From Candidatus Omnitrophota bacterium (GTDB lineage: Bacteria > Omnitrophota > Gorgyraeia > Zapsychrales > Zapsychraceae): DNA of 18,345 bases. The notes under the pieces were generated by a model. It was not told the DNA's origin. It did no database searches and was given only the letters and a program-made list of their open reading frames with translations. The stretch is from NCBI GenBank assembly GCA_016217585.1, contig JACRHQ010000156.1, positions 1 to 18,345 of the forward strand, given 5' to 3'. Positions 7,263 through 14,494 of this stretch are shown piece by piece. The position numbers and the translations under genes were made by a program. Every line of letters starts with the position of its first letter. Positions within the stretch are counted from its first letter, which is position 1.

Positions 7263-9091
7263 TTGATCAGCCTTTCCAGTGCATCAATCAGGCGTTCGTG
7301 CTGGTCATAACTCTCCCGCATCCGTTCCACGTTGATTTCTGCAGGAGCGTAGCGGACGGCGTCGCACTCCTCGAACACCTTGCGGATTTCTTCCATGCGC
7401 CGCTCATCCAGACGTCCCGCCAGCTTCACCTGGACGGTTTCCCGCGTGACCTCGCCGGGCGATAAATGCAATTTATTACCGAGATATGCCTGCCATGTTT
7501 TGAACACAATATCATAAAATTTCAGGGTATTTTTTAACCCCAAAAGATGTCTTGCTTCGTTCAGCCCGCGTCTGGCTTCGCGCGGGGCCCGCAGCCGCCG
7601 GGCATACACAATATCCGTTTCAAGTTTGTGGGTCCGCTGGTACATGAGGAAAAGAAAAAACCACACGCCAAACAATATCAGAACAACAATAAAAAACCAC
7701 GGTGAAGTGTAAAATCGTTTACCGATGGAATAAAACTCCCCCGGGCTTTCTTTGATAAACACGATGTCCTGACCCAATACTTCCGGCCGCAGGGTTTGCC
7801 CAGGCAGGGATTCACCGGCCACAACCTTCAACGCCTGACCTCCCGCCGGCGGTTGGTGAACCGTAATCGGGAAGGGTCCAAAGGGAATCGTTTGATAACG
7901 CCCCAAAGACGGGTCGAAATAAGAAAATTGTACCGCTGGAATCTGTGTCAGCTGGTCAGATTCAGGGATAAGGACCTGTTCCAGCTTTTTGGTCCCGTCT
8001 TCTTCCTTAATTTGCGGGTCATAAACCTTGAATCGGTCCAGTTGGGTATATGCCGGCGGCCCAGCCGCCTTGATATTTCCCTTTCCGGACAGGTTCATCT
8101 TTATCGTGATCGGGTCGCCGACATTGACCTCGGCAGGGCCCGCGGTCGCGTCGAAATGGAATTGTCCAACGGCCCCCGTAAAATCGGCGGGTTTACCCTC
8201 CTCGGGCAGAGGCAGGACCGTCAACGCCGTTGTCTTGGATTGAAGCGCCAGAGGCCGTTTTTCATAACGGTCAAAAAAAGAATTAAAAAAATCGTCGTTA
8301 AAAAGCCCGCCGCCCAATGGCGAACGGCCGGCCGCGGACGAGGTCCTCACCACCAGATTGCATTCCAGCTTCGCGGGCCCGAGCGTCAACTCACCGACCC
8401 TCGTCGGATAAACCGTCGTATCGAATTCAGCGATGTGGTAGCGCACGCCGTTGATGACTTGATCGTACTGTTGCGGCTGCGGGGTTTTTGCCACCTCAAT
8501 CCCCGGCTGGCTTAATTCCGGGAAACGCACATCAGCGACCTGCACGTCGGCTATAAACAGAAGAATTTTTACCGGCAACGGTTCGTTGAGGTACACTTTG
8601 TCTTTGGGAACCTTCAGGGCAAGGAATATTCTGTCTTCCAGACCGGCCGTTTCCTCTGGTTGCCCCGCGGACTGTCCCTGCGGGGTTGGGCCGGCAACAG
8701 CGCCTGCGGCATCGACCACGTCCATTGTTACCGGTTCGCTTGAGTATGTTTTCCCGGCGATGTCGATTGTCAGGGAAGGGATCGTAAAACGGCCCACTTT
8801 AAGCGGCACAATGGAATACATAAACGATTTCGACGTGGAATATTGCCCGTTGACAATCGAGACCCGTGTCGCCGGCCCCAGATAACGTATATCCAGACCA
8901 TCCACCGAAGAAACCGCCGGTGTCTGGACGTCCTGCGAGCCTTCCACGGTCAGCGTCAACTGCGCGGAAGAGCCAAGGGCGATTTTTGTCTGGTCAACTT
9001 CAGCGGTAAAACGGATATCCTGCGCGAAAACAGCCCTCGCGCATAAAACCGCGCCGCAGACAATAATGCTGAAAGTTCGCCGATACCTCAT
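7259..9091 (-). CDS. batD: BatD-like exported protein
   Basis: This 610-residue protein has a signal peptide ending in VFA before Q24. It has a long beta-rich extracytoplasmic part with repeated immunoglobulin-like stretches such as V-N-V-G-D-P-I-T-I-K-M-N-L-S-G-K-G-N, one membrane helix near residues 455-480 (WFFIVVLILFGVWFFLFLMY), and a cytoplasmic helical tail of about 130 residues. This is the arrangement of the BatD 'oxygen tolerance' family. It lies between batC (4-nt gap) and batE (4-nt overlap). The biochemical role of BatD is not established. An interaction with the VWA proteins BatA/BatB in the envelope is inferred from conserved gene order. Confidence 0.85.
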   Translation of the reverse strand: MRYRRTFSIIVCGAVLCARAVFAQDIRFTAEVDQTKIALGSSAQLTLTVEGSQDVQTPAVSSVDGLDIRYLGPATRVSIVNGQYSTSKSFMYSIVPLKVGRFTIPSLTIDIAGKTYSSEPVTMDVVDAAGAVAGPTPQGQSAGQPEETAGLEDRIFLALKVPKDKVYLNEPLPVKILLFIADVQVADVRFPELSQPGIEVAKTPQPQQYDQVINGVRYHIAEFDTTVYPTRVGELTLGPAKLECNLVVRTSSAAGRSPLGGGLFNDDFFNSFFDRYEKRPLALQSKTTALTVLPLPEEGKPADFTGAVGQFHFDATAGPAEVNVGDPITIKMNLSGKGNIKAAGPPAYTQLDRFKVYDPQIKEEDGTKKLEQVLIPESDQLTQIPAVQFSYFDPSLGRYQTIPFGPFPITVHQPPAGGQALKVVAGESLPGQTLRPEVLGQDIVFIKESPGEFYSIGKRFYTSPWFFIVVLILFGVWFFLFLMYQRTHKLETDIVYARRLRAPREARRGLNEARHLLGLKNTLKFYDIVFKTWQAYLGNKLHLSPGEVTRETVQVKLAGRLDERRMEEIRKVFEECDAVRYAPAEINVERMRESYDQHERLIDALERLIK

Positions 9092-9095
9092 AACT

Positions 9096-9932
9096 TTACC
9101 AATCCTTTAAGACCGGGCGGGATTCCCCCTTGTTCTGGAACACCTTCAATAACCCGCGCGGCTCTTCAGCTTGCTGATAACTTTGCAAAATCCGTTCGGC
9201 CTCTTCTTTGGTCAAATCCCTGCTGTTGCCGACGGTAGCCGAAGCAGCCTGACCCTCATGCTCTTCGGCCGGTTGGCCGGATTCCTTCTTCTCTTCTGAA
9301 GTTTCAGGTGCCGCAGGCTCTTTGTCTTCGGAAGTTTTTTTCTGTTGCTCCTGACCTTGTTCCGAAGCCTGATTTTTTTGATCTTCCTTTGACCCTGAAT
9401 CCTGGTTTTGCTTTTCCTTTTGCCCTTTGGAAGATTGCTGCTTTTGTTCCTGCTTCAGGCGCTCCAGTTCTTTTTTGACAAATTCATAATTATATTGCGC
9501 GTCCTTGTCGGTTTTGTCAAGGCGCAGAGCGCTCTCAAAATGCCCGAGCGACTCCTGCAACGCCTGGACCGCTGCGCCGGTATCTTTTGTCTCGTGTCCG
9601 ATCCCGGACTGATACAACGTATTGCCCAGGTTATAATAAGCCTTTTCTTTCAGACGCGGGTCATCACCTAATAATGCCTTTTGCAAATGCTGGATCGCCT
9701 CCGGATAATGTTTTTGCTTATAAAAAGCCGTTCCCGCGTTGAAGTTGACGATGGCCGATTCCGGGTTGTTCTTCAACGCCTCTTCATAACGACGCCCGGC
9801 GTCTTCAAAATTTCCTTGGCTGTAAAGACGGTTGCCGTCGCGCACGGATGTGGCCGGCGAGGCGGCCCACGCCAAAGGAGACGCCATGGAAGATAACCCA
9901 AGCAACAAATAAATAACGCGCATACCCGTCAT
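9096..9932 (-). CDS. batC: BatC-like TPR protein
   Basis: The start chosen is the ATG at 9932, which forms an ATGA overlap with the batB stop and puts a signal peptide (R-V-I-Y-L-L-L-G-L) at the N-terminus. The frame is open to 9956. The 278-residue protein carries three to four TPR units (about residues 25-150, such as A-Y-Y-N-L-G-N-T-L-Y-Q-S-G). A highly charged Gln/Glu/Lys-rich linker (about 155-230) follows, then a short conserved tail with E-A-E-R-I-L-Q-S-Y, which is seen in BatC proteins. It is probably a periplasmic scaffold for the neighbouring VWA proteins. Confidence 0.82.
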   Translation of the reverse strand: MTGMRVIYLLLGLSSMASPLAWAASPATSVRDGNRLYSQGNFEDAGRRYEEALKNNPESAIVNFNAGTAFYKQKHYPEAIQHLQKALLGDDPRLKEKAYYNLGNTLYQSGIGHETKDTGAAVQALQESLGHFESALRLDKTDKDAQYNYEFVKKELERLKQEQKQQSSKGQKEKQNQDSGSKEDQKNQASEQGQEQQKKTSEDKEPAAPETSEEKKESGQPAEEHEGQAASATVGNSRDLTKEEAERILQSYQQAEEPRGLLKVFQNKGESRPVLKDW

Positions 9933-10930
9933 CTCTTTGGCCCTATGCTTAAACACGTCTCAGTCAACAACAAAAGGAAAGCTATCGCCAGCGGGATCTG
10001 GAAACGGTCGTAATAGCGTTTTTGCATTTTCTGGTCGATATCCCGCCTTTCCCATCCCGACAACTCATGGTCATAGATAAAATCCAGGCCAAACTCCGCG
10101 CCGCCGGCGCGCACGTACATCCCGCCCGTTTCAAGGGCAATCTGCTGCAACAAATTCTCATTGAGCCGGGATTTGACATAATTGCCGTTATGATCCTTCA
10201 GGAATTCCGTTTCTCCCTTTTCATTGACGAACTGGATCAACTCCCCTTCCGGCGTCCCGATCCCGATACAGTAAATTTTAATCCCTTTTTCCTTCGCTTG
10301 ACGGGCGGCGCTTAAAGAGTCTCCCTCCAGGTCATCGCCGTCGGTAATGATAATGACGGCCTTATACTGGTTCGGCGTCTGGTCATAACTGCGGACCGCC
10401 TCCTCGATCGCGCGCGACAAATTCGTGCCGCCGCGGCCGACCGTCTGCGCGTCCAGATCGTTGAGGCTCAAAAGGAACCCGCCGTAATCGACCGTCAACG
10501 GGCACGCCATGACCGCGTCGCCCGCGAAAGCGATCAATCCGATGCGGTCGCCTTTTAATTTCCTGACAAGATCCTGCACCGCCAGTTTGGTGCGCTCAAG
10601 CCGGTTGGGTTTGACATCGCCGGTCAACATGCTCCTGGACGTATCGACAACGACCAGGATATCCAGCCCGTGGCGCTTGACCTCCTGCCACTCGAAACCC
10701 CACTGGGGCCTGGCCAATGCCAGGATCGAGAGCGCGCCCGCCGCCATGATCAGAATATTTTTCCACACCCACCGCTGACGGAGGATCGCCGGGACCAAAT
10801 CTTCCAGCAAATGACTCTGGGCAAAGCGCTGCAAGATTTTTTTGCGCCGGGCACCCCCCCACCACAGGAATATCCCCAGGGCGGTCAAGACCCAGAACAA
10901 ATGAAACATCACCGGTTGCGCGAAACGCAT
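9929..10930 (-). CDS. batB: BatB-like membrane-anchored VWA protein
   Basis: This 333-residue protein has N-terminal membrane helices (about residues 8-25 and 57-73), a von Willebrand factor A domain (about 88-290) and a C-terminal helix (about 310-328). The metal-ion-dependent adhesion site is intact: D-T-S-R-S at 96-100, the Thr in G-G-T-N-L-S and the Asp in I-I-I-T-D-G-D-D. The insertion with N-E-K-G-E-T-E-F-L-K-D is typical of BatB. It starts 6 nt after batA and overlaps batC by 4 nt. It likely acts with BatA in a membrane complex served by the MoxR ATPase. Confidence 0.85.
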   Translation of the reverse strand: MRFAQPVMFHLFWVLTALGIFLWWGGARRKKILQRFAQSHLLEDLVPAILRQRWVWKNILIMAAGALSILALARPQWGFEWQEVKRHGLDILVVVDTSRSMLTGDVKPNRLERTKLAVQDLVRKLKGDRIGLIAFAGDAVMACPLTVDYGGFLLSLNDLDAQTVGRGGTNLSRAIEEAVRSYDQTPNQYKAVIIITDGDDLEGDSLSAARQAKEKGIKIYCIGIGTPEGELIQFVNEKGETEFLKDHNGNYVKSRLNENLLQQIALETGGMYVRAGGAEFGLDFIYDHELSGWERRDIDQKMQKRYYDRFQIPLAIAFLLLLTETCLSIGPKR

Positions 10931-10936
10931 GGCAGT

Positions 10937-11932
10937 TTAAGGTATTTTTAAGAAAACGGTGTTAGACAGAACAAGTTCAGCCAGCAACACGGCCAAGGCG
11001 ACCAAAAGCACGCGGTCAAAAAGCTCGTCGTATTGAAGATATCCCACCTGCCGGATCTCGGTCTTGTCCAGCTTGTCGATCGTCTCATAAATCTTGCGCA
11101 GCGATTCCGTGTCGGTGGCGCGGAAATATTTCCCGCCGGTGGTGTCCGCGATCTTCTGCAGCACCGTTTCATCCAGGTCGCTAAGGACCCTCTGATAGAC
11201 TTTGCGCCCCATAAAATCCTGAACGGGAAACGGAACATAACCTTTCGTCCCCGCCCCGATCGTATAAACCTTGATGCCCACCGCTTTGGCCGCTTGCGCC
11301 GCCGTCAAGGGATCGATCTCGCCGGCGTTATTAACCCCGTCCGTCAGGAGAATGATGATCCTGCTTTTGGCCTTGCTGTTCCGCAAGCGGTTCAGCGAAG
11401 AGGCGATGGCCGAACCGATCGCTGTGCCGTCGGCGATCATCCCCAGCCGGACCCGTTGCAGGTTCGCCGCCAGCCACGCGTGGTCCGTCGTCAACGGACA
11501 GACCGTATACGCGAGCGCGGCAAATGTGACGAGCCCGATCCGGTCGTTGGGGCGGTGTTCCACGAATTCGTTGACGACTTTTTTGACGATATCCAGACGG
11601 TTGTAGCGCTCGTTACCGGCCGTAAAATCCTCGCCGGCCATGCTGCCCGAAGAATCGACCGCGAGGATAATGTCGATCCCTTCCGAACGCTGGACGGTTT
11701 CCTTAAGCACCAAACGCGGGCCGGCCAGAGCGACGATGACCAATACCAGGACGACCGCCCGCATCAACGATGGCACGAACCGGAACCGGATTTTCCAGGA
11801 AACGGGGAGGCCCTCCACCAATTGCTTCGAGGAAAACCGGATACTGCCCGTCTCCCGGCGCCCGCGTAAAATATATATTCCCCACAGAACAGCGGGAATG
11901 AATGCCAGGATCCAGGGGGTTTTAAACACCAT
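10937..11932 (-). CDS. batA: BatA-like membrane-anchored VWA protein
   Basis: This 331-residue paralogue of the downstream batB has two N-terminal membrane helices (about residues 7-23 and 55-72), a VWA domain with the MIDAS D-S-S-G-S at 93-97, G-T-A-I and L-L-T-D-G-V-N-N, and a C-terminal helix (about 305-325). The order A before B follows the Bat operons of Bacteroides and Leptospira. The start codon lies 11 nt inside the preceding DUF4381-like gene. VWA domains bind partner proteins through a bridging metal. The partner here is unknown. Confidence 0.85.
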   Translation of the reverse strand: MVFKTPWILAFIPAVLWGIYILRGRRETGSIRFSSKQLVEGLPVSWKIRFRFVPSLMRAVVLVLVIVALAGPRLVLKETVQRSEGIDIILAVDSSGSMAGEDFTAGNERYNRLDIVKKVVNEFVEHRPNDRIGLVTFAALAYTVCPLTTDHAWLAANLQRVRLGMIADGTAIGSAIASSLNRLRNSKAKSRIIILLTDGVNNAGEIDPLTAAQAAKAVGIKVYTIGAGTKGYVPFPVQDFMGRKVYQRVLSDLDETVLQKIADTTGGKYFRATDTESLRKIYETIDKLDKTEIRQVGYLQYDELFDRVLLVALAVLLAELVLSNTVFLKIP

Positions 11933-12533
11933 GAGCGTCTTTATTCAAAACGTTTTCGTTTGGCTTGGTCTCATCGACAAGCCGCCGGCCCAGCAGGGTT
12001 GTCTTTTGGGCTTCCGCCGCTTGCGGCAAATAGCGGGCGAATTTCACCATGTCGCAGGAATCCAGGAATTCTTTTAAAATATTATTCGCCGCCCCGCTTA
12101 ACTGCGGGAACCCCCGCAAAGACACCAGGAATTCCTCGCTGGTCATCTCCGGCGCGCGGATCTCAAAGCGCTCCTCAAAATACCGGCGGATGATATCCGA
12201 CAGGGTCAAATAATATGTCTCCCACTGGCCGTCCCGGAGCAAATTGCCGTTGGCGAGACTCTCCAGCCGCTGATACGCCCTCTCCCACGGCGCCAAAACA
12301 ACGCCGGGCTTGGGGATCATGGCGGCGCGCCGACGGCGCGTCTTGTTCCAGCAATAGACAGACGCAACCTTCAACACTACAAAAAAAACGACAAGCCAGA
12401 TCCAGCCGTAAGACGGCAAGACGAGCGGCGGCTTGACATCACGCAAATCTTCAGCAAAGCCCGTTTTCCCCTCTGTGAGCCACTGGAGCGCCGGCAGAAG
12501 GACCATCCTTCGATTGAAATTCTTTACCTTCAT
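11922..12533 (-). CDS. DUF4381-like small membrane protein
   Basis: This is a 203-residue protein. One clear membrane helix at about residues 42-60 (YGWIWLVVFFVVLKVASVYC) is followed by an Arg-rich stop-transfer stretch (KTRRRRAA) and a soluble helical domain of about 120 residues with W-E-R-A-Y-Q-R-L and Y-Y-L-T-L-S-D-I-I-R-R-Y-F-E-E-R-F. That pattern and its position between DUF58 and BatA fit the DUF4381-type proteins of MoxR/VWA operons, thought to be membrane components of the same complex. The function is unknown. It has an ATGA overlap with the DUF58 gene. Confidence 0.7.
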   Translation of the reverse strand: MKVKNFNRRMVLLPALQWLTEGKTGFAEDLRDVKPPLVLPSYGWIWLVVFFVVLKVASVYCWNKTRRRRAAMIPKPGVVLAPWERAYQRLESLANGNLLRDGQWETYYLTLSDIIRRYFEERFEIRAPEMTSEEFLVSLRGFPQLSGAANNILKEFLDSCDMVKFARYLPQAAEAQKTTLLGRRLVDETKPNENVLNKDAHGV

Positions 12534-13447
12534 ACACGCAACATCCTTTTACGCCGGCGCTTCATAAAAAAACCGGCCAGCGCCTGGCTGTACGCCGTAT
12601 CCGTGTAGAGGTCGATCTGGTCGATCCCCACCGACTGGAACAGTTGTTTGCGCCGCTGCAACCGGGAGGCGTTATCGCGCTGGTAGCGCTCACGGATTTC
12701 CCGGCTGGAAGAATCAATATGCGTCACCTCCCCGCTTTCCGCGTCCTGGAGGGCGATGATCCCGCATTCAGGCATCTCGGTCTCCCGGCGGTCGTTTAAG
12801 GTCACGGCGATGACGTCATGATGTTTGTTGGTCACCGACAAAATTTTCTTAAAGTCTTCGCTTCCTTTCCCGACGGCAGGCGTCGCGTCCGACAAAAAGT
12901 CCGAGATAATAAAGGCGACGGTTTTTCGCCGGGCGACGCGGTTGAGATATTCCAGGGCCTGGGCAATGTCCGTAGCCCTGCCCCGCGGCTCATAACCCAA
13001 TACCTCGCGGATAATACGCAGGACGTGTTGCAGGCCTTTGCGCGGCGGGATGAATTTCTCGACGCGGTCGGTAACAATCATCAGCCCCACGCGGTCGTTA
13101 TTGCGGATGGCGGCAAACGCGAGCGTTGCCGCAATTTCGGTCGCCAGCTGGCTTTTGAACATCTGGCGTGAGGCAAAGCGGCAGGACGCGGACAAGTCGA
13201 CCAGGATCATCACGGTCAATTCCCGCTCTTCCATGTATTTTTTGACGTGCGGCTTGCCCGTGCGGGCGGTGACGTTGCGGTCGATGGTGCGGATATCATC
13301 GCCGGTCTGGTACTCCCGGACCTCCTCAAACTCAATGCCCTGGCCCTTGAAAACGCTGTGATACTCGCCGGCAAACACATCCGTGACCAGACGCGAGGTC
13401 GTGATCTCGATACGCCTTACCTTGCGCAGAAGTTCCCGGGGGATCAT
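12530..13447 (-). CDS. DUF58 (VWA-like) protein
   Basis: This 305-residue cytoplasmic protein has the DUF58 signature F-E-E-V-R-E-Y-Q-T-G-D-D-I-R-T-I-D (about residues 40-56). A VWA-like fold follows with D-L-S-A-S at 84-88, which retains the metal-binding D-x-S-x-S pattern. DUF58 proteins nearly always follow moxR and are regarded as part of its substrate or adaptor set. Here the gene begins 2 nt after the moxR stop and overlaps the next gene by 4 nt. No membrane helix is evident, unlike many DUF58 proteins of other MoxR families. Confidence 0.88.
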   Translation of the reverse strand: MIPRELLRKVRRIEITTSRLVTDVFAGEYHSVFKGQGIEFEEVREYQTGDDIRTIDRNVTARTGKPHVKKYMEERELTVMILVDLSASCRFASRQMFKSQLATEIAATLAFAAIRNNDRVGLMIVTDRVEKFIPPRKGLQHVLRIIREVLGYEPRGRATDIAQALEYLNRVARRKTVAFIISDFLSDATPAVGKGSEDFKKILSVTNKHHDVIAVTLNDRRETEMPECGIIALQDAESGEVTHIDSSSREIRERYQRDNASRLQRRKQLFQSVGIDQIDLYTDTAYSQALAGFFMKRRRKRMLRV

Positions 13448-13449
13448 CT

Positions 13450-14445
13450 TTACGGCACTTCGATCTCGTTAAAAATGATTTTAATGATGTCTTCGGAAGT
13501 TTTTTCTTCAGCCTCGGCCTCATAACTGACGATAATCCGGTGGCGCAACACGTCCAGGCCGATGGACTTGACGTCCTGCGGCGTGACATATCCGCGCCCC
13601 TGCAAAAACGCGTACGCCTTGGCCGCGACCGCCAGATAAATACTCGCCCTCGGCGAGGCGCCATAATGGATCAGGTTCTTGATATTTGCCAGGCGATAGG
13701 TCTGGGGGTTACGGGTGGCGTCCACAATATCCACAATATATTTCTGGATTTTCTCATCGACATAGATCGCGTCCACGACACCGCGCGCCCGCAGAAGGTC
13801 TTCAGGATGGATGATCTCTTTGGTTTCAATCGCCGATTTTGTGAAAGCCATCCGTTGCAAAATCTTGAGTTCTTCCTCTTTGGACGGGTAATCGACCTTG
13901 ACTTTAAGCATGAAACGGTCCACCTGGGCCTCGGGCAACGGGTAGGTCCCTTCATGCTCAATCGGGTTTTGAGTCGCCAGGACCAAAAACGGCTCGGGGA
14001 GTTTAAAGGTTTCCTCACCGATGGTCACCTGACGCTCCTGCATCGCCTCCAGAAGGGCGCTCTGGACCTTGGCCGGGGCGCGGTTGATTTCATCGGCCAA
14101 AATGATGTTGGCAAAGATCGGTCCCTTCTTGACCTGGAACCCGCCGGTACGCTGGTCAAAAATGAGCGTCCCGGTCAAGTCGGCGGGCAGCATGTCCGGT
14201 GTAAATTGTAGACGCTGGAATTTGGCTTTAATCGTAGCAGCGATCGTTTTGACGGCGGTCGTCTTGGCCAGCCCCGGCACCCCTTCCAGAAGGATGTGTC
14301 CGTTGGCCAACAGCCCGACCATCATACGCTCCAGAAGATTCTTCTGGCCGACGATGACTTTCTGCGTCTCCATCAGGATGGCTTCAACGCAGCCGCTTTC
14401 CTTTCGGACGCGCTCATTAAGGACGGTTATTTCGGAAGTTGTCAT
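13450..14445 (-). CDS. moxR: MoxR-family AAA+ ATPase
   Basis: This 331-residue AAA+ ATPase carries Walker A GVPGLAKT (residues 55-62), Walker B IILADE (about 114-119), sensor 1 in L-A-T-Q-N-P, and the MoxR-specific F-T-P-D-M-L-P-A-D-L-T-G (about 81-92). MoxR ATPases act as chaperone-like motors for VWA proteins, often inserting metals or maturing complexes. An exact GGGAGG lies 5 nt before the ATG, and a likely promoter lies about 22 nt before it. It heads the Bat operon and is probably the energy source for the downstream VWA proteins. Confidence 0.95.
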   Translation of the reverse strand: MTTSEITVLNERVRKESGCVEAILMETQKVIVGQKNLLERMMVGLLANGHILLEGVPGLAKTTAVKTIAATIKAKFQRLQFTPDMLPADLTGTLIFDQRTGGFQVKKGPIFANIILADEINRAPAKVQSALLEAMQERQVTIGEETFKLPEPFLVLATQNPIEHEGTYPLPEAQVDRFMLKVKVDYPSKEEELKILQRMAFTKSAIETKEIIHPEDLLRARGVVDAIYVDEKIQKYIVDIVDATRNPQTYRLANIKNLIHYGASPRASIYLAVAAKAYAFLQGRGYVTPQDVKSIGLDVLRHRIIVSYEAEAEEKTSEDIIKIIFNEIEVP

Positions 14446-14466
14446 ATGTTCCTCCCTTCGGCTGAT

Positions 14467-14494
14467 ATTATATACTACTGGAAATAAATATCTA
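14467..14494 (-). promoter_or_regulatory. Likely promoter of the moxR-bat operon
   Basis: A perfect TATAAT (14472-14467, minus strand) sits 2 bases after the stop codon of the upstream gene. A 4/6 -35 match, TAGATA, lies 16 bp upstream, inside the last codons of that gene. Transcription would start near 14460, leaving a short leader with the Shine-Dalgarno GGGAGG. The -35 is weak, so read-through from the upstream genes may also contribute. Confidence 0.5.

Noticed and set aside
11033..11869. Long plus-strand open frame (278 codons) opposite batA
   Set aside because: It is fully antisense to a VWA gene with intact motifs, its translation is rich in Arg, His, Pro and Asp with no recognisable domain, and no Shine-Dalgarno or promoter leads into it. 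It is a shadow of codon bias.
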